64,000 bases of DNA from Paraburkholderia sp. CNPSo 3274 (GCF_024206475.1 NZ_JAMBPR010000043.1:1-64000), one strand, 5' to 3'; positions 8,530-17,133 are shown, counted from the first letter of the stretch. Notes: generated by a model not told the origin, from the letters alone. Made by a program: numbers and translations.

Positions 8530-9732
8530 TCAGGGCGCTACGTCCCAGGCGAGCGGCAGATAGAGCATGCCGTTGACGGAGCCCGAGCCGCACCGTGGCT
8601 TGTCGTTCTCGCGAATGCGGAAATCGGGAATGCGTTTGAGCCATTCCTGCAGGAACACCTTGATCTCCGTGCGCGCGAGAAACGAGCCCGGGCAGCGATG
8701 CGGCCCGTTGCCGAAAGCCGCGTGCATCACCGGCTTGCGCGTAAGGTCGACGGCAAGCGGGTTGCCGAACTTGCGGTCGTCGAGACCGAACAGAGAGTTC
8801 GGCAACTGGATCTGGTCACCCTTTTTGAACTGGATGCCTTTGTATTCCATGTCCTGAGTAATGAGCCGCGCGGTATTCGCCACGCCAAAGCGCCGGATCA
8901 ATTCGTCGACCGACGACACCATCAGTTCCGGATTCTCGATGAGCTGCTGCCGGTGCGCCGGATTCTCGGCGAGAAAACGTGCGATGAAACCCATCATCGA
9001 GGCGACGGTATCCAGTCCGCCGAACAGCACGACGATGAACATGCCGAACATGCGCTCGGGGCTGATCGGCTTGCCATCGATCTGCGCGTTGACGATCAGG
9101 CTCACCAGATCGCCGCCCGCCTCCGCCTTGCGCTTTTCCACCCAGGAGGCGATATAGCCGCCGAGGCGGTGCTGGGATTCGATGCGCTCTTCGAGATTGC
9201 CGCGTACGGCCCACTCCGCCCATTCGAGCAACTGCTCGCGATCGCTCAACGGAAGATCCGCGAGACGCAGAAAAATCACGATCGGCAGGATCTTCGAGAA
9301 CTCCGAAACGAACTCGCATTCGCCTCGCGGCGCGATCTTTTCGATCAACTCGATTGCGAGGCTGCGTACGTCGCTCTCGAGCGATGCGATTGCCTGCGGA
9401 AGAAAGGCCGGCGTGATCAGGTTGCGGTACGCAGTGTGCTCAGGCGGGTCGAGTTCGAGCGGCACGAGCCGCGACTCGTTGAGCGGCGGAATGTTGACGC
9501 TTTGATGCGAGAAGCGCGTATGGTCCTTCTGCATCGCCTCGATATCTTCGCCTCGCGTGGCGATCCAGTGGCCGCCATAGTAAGGGGACCATACGATGTC
9601 GGGCCCCGCGTGCAGCGACTTCCATGCCAGATGAACATCGTCTTGTGCGCCAGGCGGGTTCATATAGTCGAAATCGACCACGAGTTCTTGCGGAACATGG
9701 TCCGGCACATTCCAGCCTTTCGTATGATTCAT
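8530..9732 (-). CDS. cytochrome P450, CYP101 (P450cam)-like
   Basis: A 400-residue soluble bacterial P450 closely patterned on P450cam: GGHWIATRG, the I-helix oxygen-activation motif GGLDT (residues 238-242, same Asp-Thr pair as D251-T252 of P450cam), ExxR at 277-280, the heme loop FGNGPHRCPG with thiolate Cys347, and the ending KRIPDF. The B'-helix stretch before LDPPEH differs, and the camphor-contacting Tyr96 of P450cam is not conserved, so the substrate is not simply camphor. It would draw electrons from a putidaredoxin-like protein such as the one at 19260. AAAGGAGA precedes the ATG. It shares a divergent promoter region with the SDR at 9887. Confidence 0.93.
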   Translation of the reverse strand: MNHTKGWNVPDHVPQELVVDFDYMNPPGAQDDVHLAWKSLHAGPDIVWSPYYGGHWIATRGEDIEAMQKDHTRFSHQSVNIPPLNESRLVPLELDPPEHTAYRNLITPAFLPQAIASLESDVRSLAIELIEKIAPRGECEFVSEFSKILPIVIFLRLADLPLSDREQLLEWAEWAVRGNLEERIESQHRLGGYIASWVEKRKAEAGGDLVSLIVNAQIDGKPISPERMFGMFIVVLFGGLDTVASMMGFIARFLAENPAHRQQLIENPELMVSSVDELIRRFGVANTARLITQDMEYKGIQFKKGDQIQLPNSLFGLDDRKFGNPLAVDLTRKPVMHAAFGNGPHRCPGSFLARTEIKVFLQEWLKRIPDFRIRENDKPRCGSGSVNGMLYLPLAWDVAP

Positions 9733-9800
9733 CTTGCGTCTCCTTTCATTTCGTCGTCTTCGAATGGATGAATCGCCGCACTCTGCGTCAACGTGATAGC

Positions 9801-9823
9801 GTTCATATTATGCAACGTCGTTC
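9801..9823. promoter_or_regulatory. divergent operator region between P450 and SDR
   Basis: CAACGTCGTTC at 9813-9823 matches GAAC-N3-GTTC with one mismatch, and a half site GTTC at 9801-9804 lies 8 bases before it, the same half-site spacing seen in other promoters here. AT-rich TATTAT elements flank it, but I cannot assign a convincing -35. Confidence 0.45.
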
Positions 9824-9886
9824 AGTTTTGATATTATACCGAGGCGAGCTTTTCTACATCAACGCCTGTATCGAACGGAGACAAGA

Positions 9887-10792
9887 GTGAGCGATTTCGT
9901 CAAGGACAAGGTGGTAGTGGTAACGGGTGCGGGTGCCGGCATCGGGCGCGATTTCGCGCTGCAATTCGCGGCGAACGGCGCCAAGGTCGTCGTCAACGAC
10001 CTCGGTCGCAACGCCGAAACCGGCGAATTCGCCGCACAGCGCGTTGTCGCGGAGATCAAGGAGGCCGGCGGACAAGCGGTTGCCTCGACGGACAGCGTCG
10101 CCGAATGGGATTCGGCGCAGAAGATCGTGCAGGCCGCGCTGGACACGTTCGGCCGCATCGACTGTGTGGTCAACAACGCCGGCATCGTACGTGACCGCAT
10201 GTTCTTCAACATGAGCCTCGACGAGTGGAAGGCCGTAGTCGACGTCCACCTGAACGGGTCGTTTTTCGTGGCGCGTGCTGCGGCTCCGCATTTCAAGGCG
10301 CAAAACGGCGGCAGCTTCGTTCATATGACCTCCACGTCGGGTCTGATCGGCAATATCGGGCAAGCCAACTACTCGGCCGCCAAGATGGGTGTCGTCGGTC
10401 TGTCGAAGTCGATCGCCCTCGACATGGCCAAATTCAACGTGCGCTCTAACTGCATCGCGCCGTGGGCATGGACCGCGATGACGGCCTCGATTCCCTCGGA
10501 AACGCCCGAACAAAAGGCGCGCGTCGAGATTCTCAAGCGCATGGAATCGCGCAAGGTCGCGCCGCTCGCCGTGTACCTCGCCTCCGACCAGGCCGCCAAG
10601 GTTTCGGGTCAGATCTTCGGTGTGCGCGCCAACGAAATCTATTTCTTCAACCAGATCCGCATGATCCGCTCGCTGCATCGCGACGGCGGCTGGACGCCCG
10701 AAGCGATTGCCGAGCAGGTCATGCCGGCGTTCGAATCGAGCTTCTTCCCGAACGTGCCTTCCATGACGCTCACGCCGTGGGATCCGGTGTAA
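9887..10792 (+). CDS. SDR, multifunctional-enzyme type 3-hydroxyacyl-CoA dehydrogenase-like
   Basis: The 301-residue short-chain dehydrogenase has TGAGAGIG (NAD-binding), NNAG at the fourth strand, and YSAAK (catalytic Tyr/Lys). NDLGRNAETGE and the long C-terminal extension after PWAWTAM match the dehydrogenase domain of peroxisomal multifunctional enzyme type 2 and related actinobacterial steroid-cluster SDRs, which oxidise 3-hydroxyacyl-CoA. The start codon is GTG, 6 bases after GGAGA. It is transcribed alone, divergent from the P450, and ends at a strong GC hairpin. Confidence 0.88.
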   Translation: MSDFVKDKVVVVTGAGAGIGRDFALQFAANGAKVVVNDLGRNAETGEFAAQRVVAEIKEAGGQAVASTDSVAEWDSAQKIVQAALDTFGRIDCVVNNAGIVRDRMFFNMSLDEWKAVVDVHLNGSFFVARAAAPHFKAQNGGSFVHMTSTSGLIGNIGQANYSAAKMGVVGLSKSIALDMAKFNVRSNCIAPWAWTAMTASIPSETPEQKARVEILKRMESRKVAPLAVYLASDQAAKVSGQIFGVRANEIYFFNQIRMIRSLHRDGGWTPEAIAEQVMPAFESSFFPNVPSMTLTPWDPV

Positions 10793-10807
10793 GCAAAGTC
10801 GGACCAC

Positions 10808-10840
10808 GCCCGCGCCACATCATGCGGTGGCGGCGCGGGC
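10808..10840. terminator. GC-rich hairpin between convergent SDR and CitE genes
   Basis: GCCCGCGCC (10808-10816) pairs with GGCGCGGGC (10832-10840). No T-tract follows on either strand. It is likely a bidirectional transcription barrier for the two convergent genes. Confidence 0.45.
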
Positions 10841-10867
10841 GGTGCAGCGGTCGCCCCGCCGCACCTC

Positions 10868-11689
10868 TTACCCTTCGACTGAACCGCGCACGCTTTCAGT
10901 CAAACCGACGATACGTCTTGCCTTGAGCAAGACCGGCAAGTCCACCATCCTTCCATCCACGGACACGGCCCCGCCTTCAGCGCGCTCATACGCCTCGACG
11001 ATTCGCCGCGCCTTGGCAATTTCGACTGCGCTCGGGCTGAACGCCGCATTGACCGCTTCAACCTGGCGCGGATGAATGCACAGCTTGCCGCCGAAACCCA
11101 GCGATCGCGCCTTCGACGAGTCATCCGTGAGCTGCTGCTGGTCATCGATCGCCACGGTTACGCCATCCACCGGAGACTGAATTCCGGCTACACGCGAGGC
11201 CAGCACGATGCGCGAACGCGCGTGCAGCAACGCGTCCCATGAACCGTCGCAATCCAGATCGAGCTCGAAATCCACGGAGCCGAAAATGAGGCGCTCGACA
11301 CCGCGCATACGCGCCACATCCAGCGCGTTCCAGACGCCCACGGCGGATTCGATGATCGGCCAGACGGGCTTCGCCGTCGCGGCTGCGACGGCAGTCAACG
11401 CCGCCGAATTCTCCGCCTTGGGCAACACGATGCCGTCGATACCCTCGGACGCCGCAAGTGAGAGGTCCTCCTCGAACCACTGCGTTCCAGCACCGTTGAC
11501 GCGCAATAGCACGCGAACTGGTGAGGCCAAAAATGTTCGCGCCGCATCGGCGACATGAGCGCGCGCGGATGCTTTTTCCGCGTCCGCCACGGCATCTTCA
11601 AGGTCCACGATCACCGCATCGGCGCCTGCCGCGAGCGCCTTGGCGAATCGCTCGGGCTTGCTTCCCGGCACAAAAAGAAACGAACGCAT
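10868..11689 (-). CDS. HpcH/HpaI aldolase / CitE-family lyase (citramalyl- or malyl-CoA lyase-like)
   Basis: A 273-residue CitE-type TIM barrel: RSFLFVPGSKPERFAKAL, DAVIVDLEDAV (metal-binding acid), LLRVNGAGTQWFEEDL, PIIESAVGV and GGKLCIHPRQV are the family hallmarks. Stand-alone members cleave malyl-CoA, methylmalyl-CoA or (S)-citramalyl-CoA to acetyl- or propionyl-CoA plus a 2-oxoacid. The gene just upstream in the operon encodes a mesaconyl-C4-CoA-hydratase-like protein, which would make citramalyl-CoA; pyruvate plus acetyl-CoA are then the expected products (inference). GGAGA precedes the ATG. Confidence 0.85.
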   Translation of the reverse strand: MRSFLFVPGSKPERFAKALAAGADAVIVDLEDAVADAEKASARAHVADAARTFLASPVRVLLRVNGAGTQWFEEDLSLAASEGIDGIVLPKAENSAALTAVAAATAKPVWPIIESAVGVWNALDVARMRGVERLIFGSVDFELDLDCDGSWDALLHARSRIVLASRVAGIQSPVDGVTVAIDDQQQLTDDSSKARSLGFGGKLCIHPRQVEAVNAAFSPSAVEIAKARRIVEAYERAEGGAVSVDGRMVDLPVLLKARRIVGLTESVRGSVEG

Positions 11690-11753
11690 AATTCTCCAGT
11701 TCAGAGCCCGGGCCGCCTGCGATCAAACATGTTGGCAGACCGGATTCAACAAA

Positions 11754-12611
11754 TCAGGCGAGCATGGCCGATGCTTCCATGCGCAACGATCGGTCGCTGC
11801 CCGAAATCCACAAAATCACCTTGCCCGGGTCCGATTCATCCCGCTTCCCGCAGACATAGAAAGGTGACGTGTCCAGAACGGGCTTGATCGCGCGGAACGA
11901 AAACGATCCCACCCGAGCACCCGGAAATTCGGATCTCAGCGAGTCCATGAGTAGCGTGGCAAGCAGCGGACCGTGCACGACGAGCCCCTCATACCCCTCT
12001 TCGCCGCTCGCATATGGCCGATCGTAGTGAATGCGATGACCGTTCATGGTAAGCGCCGAATATCGAAACAGCAGCACGGGATCGGGAATGACCTCGCGTG
12101 CCCATTGAGCGTCTGCGGGCGCGGCCTGTGACGCGGCCGGCCTTTCGCTTGCAGCGGGATGGTCGCGATACACGATATCCTGGCGTTCGACGATCGAGAG
12201 GCCGACCGCGTCACTGACCTCGTGCTTGACCTTGACGAACACGAGATCACCGGTACGCCCCTGCTTATGCGCAACGCTCTCGATGCGCGATAGACGCGTG
12301 ATCGCGCTGCCGGCCTTCAGCGGCCGCAGAAACTCGAGTTGGCTGCCCGCCCACATGCGACGAGGCAAGTCGACAGGCGGGAGAAAACCTCCACGCTTCG
12401 GATGGCCGTCCGACCCAACCATCGACTGACGATGAACCGGCAGAAAATAAAGCCAATGCCACAACGGCGGCAGGTCATCGCCAGGTGCTGCGGGTGGGTC
12501 GTCGCGGTCAAGCATGGCGCTGAGCGCCGCCATCGGCGTGAGGGTGACCTGGTCCTCCACTTGCTCCGTGCGACCTGACCATTGCTGCAAATGCGCGATA
12601 TCCGTGACCAT
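11754..12611 (-). CDS. MaoC-like FAS1-type dehydratase, mesaconyl-C4-CoA hydratase (Meh/HTD2)-like
   Basis: The 285-residue double-hot-dog protein has an N-terminal half with LPPLWHWLYFLPVHRQS and PRRMWAGSQLEF, typical of the HTD2/mesaconyl-C4-CoA hydratase subgroup, and a C-terminal half with NGHRIHYDRPYA and GLVVHGPLLATLL, the hydratase-2 motif with catalytic Asp/His. In the 3-hydroxypropionate bicycle such a protein hydrates mesaconyl-C4-CoA to citramalyl-CoA, the substrate of a CitE-type lyase; here a CitE-type gene is directly downstream. Start: ATG at 12611 lies 11 bases after GGAG; a GTG at 12623 overlapping the previous stop (GTGA) is an alternative. Confidence 0.8.
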   Translation of the reverse strand: MVTDIAHLQQWSGRTEQVEDQVTLTPMAALSAMLDRDDPPAAPGDDLPPLWHWLYFLPVHRQSMVGSDGHPKRGGFLPPVDLPRRMWAGSQLEFLRPLKAGSAITRLSRIESVAHKQGRTGDLVFVKVKHEVSDAVGLSIVERQDIVYRDHPAASERPAASQAAPADAQWAREVIPDPVLLFRYSALTMNGHRIHYDRPYASGEEGYEGLVVHGPLLATLLMDSLRSEFPGARVGSFSFRAIKPVLDTSPFYVCGKRDESDPGKVILWISGSDRSLRMEASAMLA

Positions 12612-12619
12612 TTCGGCGA

Positions 12620-13786
12620 TCACTCCAGATCCAGCGCGTCGCGAATCGCAACGGCGATCGGAAGAAGTGGGTCTTCTTCCGGCGTGGTCGGGTTGAACAG
12701 CTTGTTATGGCAGATTGCCACCGCGAGCCCCGTATCCGGGTCTGCCCAGCCGATCGAATTGCCCTGGCCAGGATGGCACAACGCGCGCGGCGAACGTGCC
12801 GCCGTAACCGGCGGATGGTTGCCGCCAAACCAGAAGCCACCGATCGTGATCGGGATCGGAAAGCCGAACATCACTGGGTCCGGCTCTTCGCTGTTGGCGC
12901 GCGGCGTATTGAGCGTGGCCACGAGTTCCTTCGAGAGTATCCTCACGCCGTCCAACTCGCCGCCGCATGCCAGCATCGCCCAGAAACGCGCTTCACTACG
13001 CGCATTGAAGATGCCGCCAACACCCGCCACTTCCGCGCGCCGCACGTCCGGGCGCTCGAACACCTGTGGCGTCAATGCGACCTGTTGCGGCATCGAGCGC
13101 AGAAACAGGGGCGGCAGGTATTCCGCAGGTACCGGCACCATCGCATCGGTGAGACGTGCGATGCGAGGTTCCACTTCGTCAGGAATGCCAATCCACAAAT
13201 CGGCGATATCGAGCGGATTCGCAATCTCTTCCTGGACAAAACGGCCCAGTGAGCGTTTCTTCGGATCGGCGCGCCGCACCAGCTCACCAACGATCCAGCC
13301 GAACGTCATCGAGAGGTAAAGCGTCTTCGTACCAGGCTCGGCGAGTGGTTCCAGGTTCGCGATGGCGCGCGTCATCCATTGCCAGTCGCACATCAGTTCC
13401 GGTGTCACGCCTTCCGGCATCTGCGGCACGCACGCGCGGTGAGTCAGGACATCGCGCACCGTCGTTCTATCCTTCCCGTGTGCAACGTACTCTGGCCAAT
13501 AGCGCGTCACCGGCGCATCGTATTCGATGAGCCCGCGGTCCGCCAGGATATGCAGCGCGGTTGCCGCGACCGCCTTCGTCACCGAATAGACGTTGAAGAG
13601 CGTGTCGCCGTCAACGGGGCGCCCAGTGGACGGATCGGCCAGGCCGCTCCATGCGTCTATCACGAGCTTGCCGTTCAGATAGGCCGCCACCTGCACGCCG
13701 ATCTCACCACCTTCCCGCGTGGCGCGGTCGAGCGCTTGCTGGACAAGCGCATTTCGCTCGGATAATGCTTGCACTGCGAGGTTCAT
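12620..13786 (-). CDS. serine hydrolase, class C beta-lactamase/esterase family
   Basis: A 388-residue beta-lactamase-fold protein. SVTK is the SxxK nucleophile/base motif, YLSMTFGW the region of the catalytic Tyr, and the C-terminal GHPGQG-like loop (CHPGQGNSIG) is in place. No signal peptide is present, so this is a cytoplasmic esterase of the EstB/LovD type rather than a secreted beta-lactamase. In a catabolic operon with a GMC oxidoreductase and P450, an ester or lactone made from a ring ketone is a plausible substrate (inference). Start at 13786 follows GGGAGA; a longer frame from 13810 lacks a better site. Confidence 0.85.
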   Translation of the reverse strand: MNLAVQALSERNALVQQALDRATREGGEIGVQVAAYLNGKLVIDAWSGLADPSTGRPVDGDTLFNVYSVTKAVAATALHILADRGLIEYDAPVTRYWPEYVAHGKDRTTVRDVLTHRACVPQMPEGVTPELMCDWQWMTRAIANLEPLAEPGTKTLYLSMTFGWIVGELVRRADPKKRSLGRFVQEEIANPLDIADLWIGIPDEVEPRIARLTDAMVPVPAEYLPPLFLRSMPQQVALTPQVFERPDVRRAEVAGVGGIFNARSEARFWAMLACGGELDGVRILSKELVATLNTPRANSEEPDPVMFGFPIPITIGGFWFGGNHPPVTAARSPRALCHPGQGNSIGWADPDTGLAVAICHNKLFNPTTPEEDPLLPIAVAIRDALDLE

Positions 13787-13824
13787 ATCGTGTCTCCCAT
13801 TCGTGAACATGTCGCTTCGACGGG

Positions 13825-14010
13825 CTATGTCTTGCCAGACTGCACGGCAACACCGGCAAGCCCTTCAAGCGCGAGCCCGTAGCCCAGTTCGTCGACCATG
13901 CGACGCTTGAACGGCCCGCCATTCGTGTGCAGGCGCACCTGTAGAACGCCATCGCGTTGCTCGAATTCGATGTTTATAAAGCGCCCGCCATAGTCTTCAA
14001 GACGGCTCAT
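13825..14010 (-). pseudogene. internally deleted crotonase (6-oxocamphor hydrolase-like), 61-codon in-frame remnant
   Basis: The short frame begins exactly like crotonases of the 6-oxocamphor hydrolase group (YGGRFINIEFEQRDGVL, then VRLHTNGGP) but after about 33 residues jumps to what reads as a crotonase C-terminus (KRRMVDELGYGLALEGLAG). The roughly 200 residues holding the CoA/diketone site and catalytic residues are missing, without a frameshift. Family members are about 250-270 residues. Its ATG overlaps the stop of the GMC gene (ATGA), so the coupled position of the ancestral gene is preserved. It cannot be an active hydrolase; loss of a carbon-carbon-hydrolase step is implied unless another crotonase replaced it. 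Confidence 0.7.
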
Positions 14011-15608
14011 CGTGCGTCCTCAAGGATCAGGCCGGCGGCGCGCCACGCCATTGCCATCATGGGGCCATTGGTGTTGCCGGAAATCATCGTGGGGGTCACG
14101 GAGAGATCCATTACGCGCAGGCCTTCAACGCCCCGCACGCGCAGCCGCGAGTCGAGCACGGCAAGCGGATCGGAGCCCATCTTGCAGGTGCCACAAGCGT
14201 GATAGCCGGACTGGCCCTCTCGGCGGTAGAGGTCGAGAATCTCAGCGTCGGTCTGAACGGCAGGGCCTGGACGCGTCTCTCCTTCCAGCAGGCTCGCGAG
14301 CGGCTCAGCGGCCAGCACGTTGCGCATGAGCCGGAATGCGTTGACGGCCATCCGCTGGTCGTACGGGTCGGCAAGGTAATTCGCGACGACTTCGGGCGGC
14401 ACGCGATTATCCGCGGACTGAATCTTGACATGTCCCTCGCTGCGCGGACGCAGTGGATAGCTGAAGAGCTGCATGCCAGGGAACGTCTCGAAGGCATAGC
14501 TGGCGGCGCCGAAATCCATCGAGTACGGCGCCATCATCAGTTGGACGTCCGGACGCTTCGCATCGGGAGCGGTCTTCACGAAGCCACCCACCTGATACGA
14601 GCCGAGCGACATCACCCCACGGCGGAACAGGAAATACTGCATCGCGTTGCGCCATAGACGCAGGCCGCTGAACTGCCGGTTCTGCGAATCGTGCCAATGC
14701 TGCAGGCGCGCCTGCACCATATACAGATAGTGCTCGCGCATGTTGAGTCCAACACCCCGACTTGCCGCCACGACCGGAATGCCAAGCGACTGCAGATGAT
14801 CGGGATCGCCAATGCCCGATAACTGTAAAAGCCGCGGCGACTCGATCGCTCCAGCCGATAGCACGACTTCGCGGCGCGCGCGGTAAGCGATCTGCTGCCC
14901 TGCGCTTTCGCATTGCACGCCGGCTGCGCGCGTACCGTCAAACACGATGCGCGCGGCCTGCGTCGCAGTGACGACCGTGAGGTTCTTGCGCGAACGAGCG
15001 GGTTTCAGAAATGCGTCGGCCGAGCTTTGCCGCTGCCCGTTGCGTATCGTGTAGATCAGATAGGCCATGCCCTCGTGATCGAGCCGGTTGATGTCCTCCA
15101 CGCGCCGAATGCCAAGCGACCGGCACGCCTCGAGAACAGCGTCGCCAATTCGGTTGCGCTGCGCATATGGCGAGACTTTCAGTGGACCGCCCGAACCCCG
15201 CAGCTCGTCGGCGCCGAGCGCGTGATCCTCGATCTGCCTGAAGCACGGCGCCAGGTTCTGCCAGCTCCAGCCCTCCACGCCCAGCTCGCTCCATCCGTCG
15301 TAGTCCACAGGATGTCCGCGCATGTACACCATGCCGTTGATGCTGCTCGAACCTCCGAGCATCTTGCCGCGAAGCCAGATTTCATTGCGGTGCCCGTTGC
15401 CGTCGTCGGGCTGTACGGGGATGAACCAGGCGTGAGCCGGATCGCCCAGCAGCTTTCCGAATCCCTTGGGCATCCGGATCAGGGGACTGCGGTCCTCGGG
15501 TCCTGCTTCGATGAGCAGCACCGTATGGCGCCCGCTTTGCGAAAGACGGTTGGCGAGCACGCAACCCGCAGCGCCCGCGCCAACCACGACATAGTCAAAC
15601 TCCGTCAT
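14007..15608 (-). CDS. GMC-family FAD-dependent oxidoreductase (choline dehydrogenase-like)
   Basis: A 533-residue GMC oxidoreductase: VVGAGAAGCVLANRLS (dinucleotide fold), GGSSSINGMVYMRGHP (PROSITE GMC signature 1), LSAGAIESPRLLQLSGIG (signature 2), and C-terminal YHACGTCKMG with the active-site His. Members oxidise primary or secondary alcohols, passing electrons to quinones or other carriers. In this operon, a hydroxyl introduced by the upstream P450 (15723-16967) is the natural candidate substrate. GGAGA lies 8 bases before ATG 15608. The downstream deleted crotonase overlaps its stop. Confidence 0.9.
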   Translation of the reverse strand: MTEFDYVVVGAGAAGCVLANRLSQSGRHTVLLIEAGPEDRSPLIRMPKGFGKLLGDPAHAWFIPVQPDDGNGHRNEIWLRGKMLGGSSSINGMVYMRGHPVDYDGWSELGVEGWSWQNLAPCFRQIEDHALGADELRGSGGPLKVSPYAQRNRIGDAVLEACRSLGIRRVEDINRLDHEGMAYLIYTIRNGQRQSSADAFLKPARSRKNLTVVTATQAARIVFDGTRAAGVQCESAGQQIAYRARREVVLSAGAIESPRLLQLSGIGDPDHLQSLGIPVVAASRGVGLNMREHYLYMVQARLQHWHDSQNRQFSGLRLWRNAMQYFLFRRGVMSLGSYQVGGFVKTAPDAKRPDVQLMMAPYSMDFGAASYAFETFPGMQLFSYPLRPRSEGHVKIQSADNRVPPEVVANYLADPYDQRMAVNAFRLMRNVLAAEPLASLLEGETRPGPAVQTDAEILDLYRREGQSGYHACGTCKMGSDPLAVLDSRLRVRGVEGLRVMDLSVTPTMISGNTNGPMMAMAWRAAGLILEDAR

Positions 15609-15722
15609 CAATGCGTTCTCCACCGTCCGTGCGAGCTGGGCAACTCAACGCACGAGTTGCCCAGCGACGCTTGCCTTGTCGGTCGGCCTCGTGCACAGCA
15701 CTTGAGGCCGGCTTTGTTCTGG

Positions 15723-16967
15723 TTAGCCGAAGACGACGGGAATCGAATGCGGAACGCGCATCATGATGCCGTTGATCTGCGGAGCCGGCGCGTCCGGATC
15801 GAGGCGAAGATTGGGCAGGCGGTCGAGAATCGCGTTGAGCGCACGCGTCATCTCCACGCGCGCGAGGTGTTGACCAATGCACACGTGAGGGCCGTACGCA
15901 AACGCGAAATGCCGGTGAGCCGGTTTGCGATAGATGTCGAACTTGTCCGGATCGGGGAAGCGGCTGGGATCGCGATTGGCGCTGCCCGCCAACACATCGA
16001 GAAATGCGCCCGCGGGAATCTCGACACCACCGAGCGTGACGTCACGCGCCGCCAAGCGCGACTGCATCAACACGGGGCCGTCCCAGCGCAGGGCCTCTTC
16101 GATCGCCTGCGCGACCAGCGTTCGATCGTTGCGCACCGCTTCGAGTTGCGCGGGATCGCGCAGCAGCGCGAGCAGCAACACGCTGGTTGCGCGATAGGTG
16201 GTGTCGCCGCCCGCATTCACGAGTTGGCGCAGGAACGAAATAACGACCTCGTCCGGCAGCAATTCGCCATCGACTTCCGCGGTGGCCAGCACGCTGACGA
16301 GATCGTCGCCGGGCTTGCTGCGGCGCGCCTCGACGAGTTGCGCGAAATAGGCGCCCAGCTTCGTCGACGCCTCCACGCCGTGCGCCACGTCGATCGAGAC
16401 CAGGGTCTGTGCGATCGCCAGTTTGTGGAAGATCTTCACGTCTTGCGGCGGCAACGCCAGCTGGCGGTAGATGATATTGAATGGATAGTGGAGCGTGAAC
16501 TCGTTGACGAGATCCGCATGCCCGCGATCCACGAACTTCGACATCAGTTCGCTCACGACAGGATCGACCAGCGTATCGCCCCAGGCGGCTACGGTGTGCG
16601 GCAAAAACGCCTTCTGGAAGATGCGGCGGTAGCGCGGGTGCTCGGGCGCGTCCATCGTCGAAATGCTGCGTCCGAAGCTGATGCCGATATTGCGCTCATA
16701 AGACTTGTTCGAGAACGTGGCCGGATCGCCCAGCACCTGCGATACCTCGTCGTAGCCGAATACGCAGTAGTGCGCGACATCGGACATCGTCAGATCTGCC
16801 GCACCGCCCATCAGCACACGATAGTCCCCCTCCTGCACCGCGCCCTTTTCGCGCATCTCGGCAATGCGCGGATATGGGTTGGCATCGGCTCCGTAAGCGA
16901 GCGAATCCTCGAAAAAGGGGTTGAACGTCGGATCGTCGAAGTCTTCAAGTCGCAGCGCGCCAGCCAT
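15723..16967 (-). CDS. cytochrome P450 (not CYP101-like)
   Basis: A 414-residue soluble P450. The I helix reads AGGDTT (252-257), ExxR is at 291-294 (EALR) and the heme loop is FAYGPHVCIGQHLAR with Cys363. STMDAPEHPRYRR and FSNKSYE are typical of bacterial class I P450s. It is only distantly like the two CYP101-type proteins in this window, so a different position or a later intermediate is probably oxidised. It is first gene of the leftward 16967-10868 operon and diverges from the TetR gene; its -10 is covered by an operator (17031-17041). GGAG lies 9 bases before ATG 16967. Confidence 0.92.
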   Translation of the reverse strand: MAGALRLEDFDDPTFNPFFEDSLAYGADANPYPRIAEMREKGAVQEGDYRVLMGGAADLTMSDVAHYCVFGYDEVSQVLGDPATFSNKSYERNIGISFGRSISTMDAPEHPRYRRIFQKAFLPHTVAAWGDTLVDPVVSELMSKFVDRGHADLVNEFTLHYPFNIIYRQLALPPQDVKIFHKLAIAQTLVSIDVAHGVEASTKLGAYFAQLVEARRSKPGDDLVSVLATAEVDGELLPDEVVISFLRQLVNAGGDTTYRATSVLLLALLRDPAQLEAVRNDRTLVAQAIEEALRWDGPVLMQSRLAARDVTLGGVEIPAGAFLDVLAGSANRDPSRFPDPDKFDIYRKPAHRHFAFAYGPHVCIGQHLARVEMTRALNAILDRLPNLRLDPDAPAPQINGIMMRVPHSIPVVFG

Positions 16968-17030
16968 GGTTCCAGTCTCCATTAGTCGTTCGTTTGCCGG
17001 TACCCAGCCTTGCCGAAAGTACCTATAGTT

Positions 17031-17075
17031 GAACTATGTTCGCTTTTGCACGATTGTGCAAGAACGTTCTATCAT
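17031..17075. promoter_or_regulatory. divergent tetR / P450 promoter with two operators
   Basis: The palindrome TTGCAC-GATT-GTGCAA (17046-17061) supplies a TTGCAC -35 box to each strand. Rightward: TTGCAC, 18 bases, TATCAT (17070-17075), with GAACGTTC (17062-17069) abutting the -10. Leftward: TTGCAC, 17 bases, CATAGT (17038-17033), fully covered by GAACTATGTTC (17031-17041). This fits an autoregulated TetR that also represses the P450 operon. Confidence 0.65.
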
Positions 17076-17133
17076 TCGCGTATAGGGGCCGCCGGCGCGT
17101 GGCCGGTTCGCGCCCCGCAATGAAAGGGAAACT

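Noticed and set aside
8530..9732. Calling the P450s camphor 5-monooxygenases (camC)
   Set aside because: The camphor-contacting Tyr is not conserved, and the rest of the cluster (racemase, ACAD pairs) is not the camphor pathway.
12911..13800. Beta-lactam resistance gene
   Set aside because: The SxxK hydrolase has no signal peptide and lies in a catabolic operon; esterase-type is more likely.
14913..16985. A 690-codon open frame on the plus strand
   Set aside because: It lies antisense to the GMC oxidoreductase and P450 genes, is rich in Arg/His/Gln, has no family motif and is a high-GC shadow frame.
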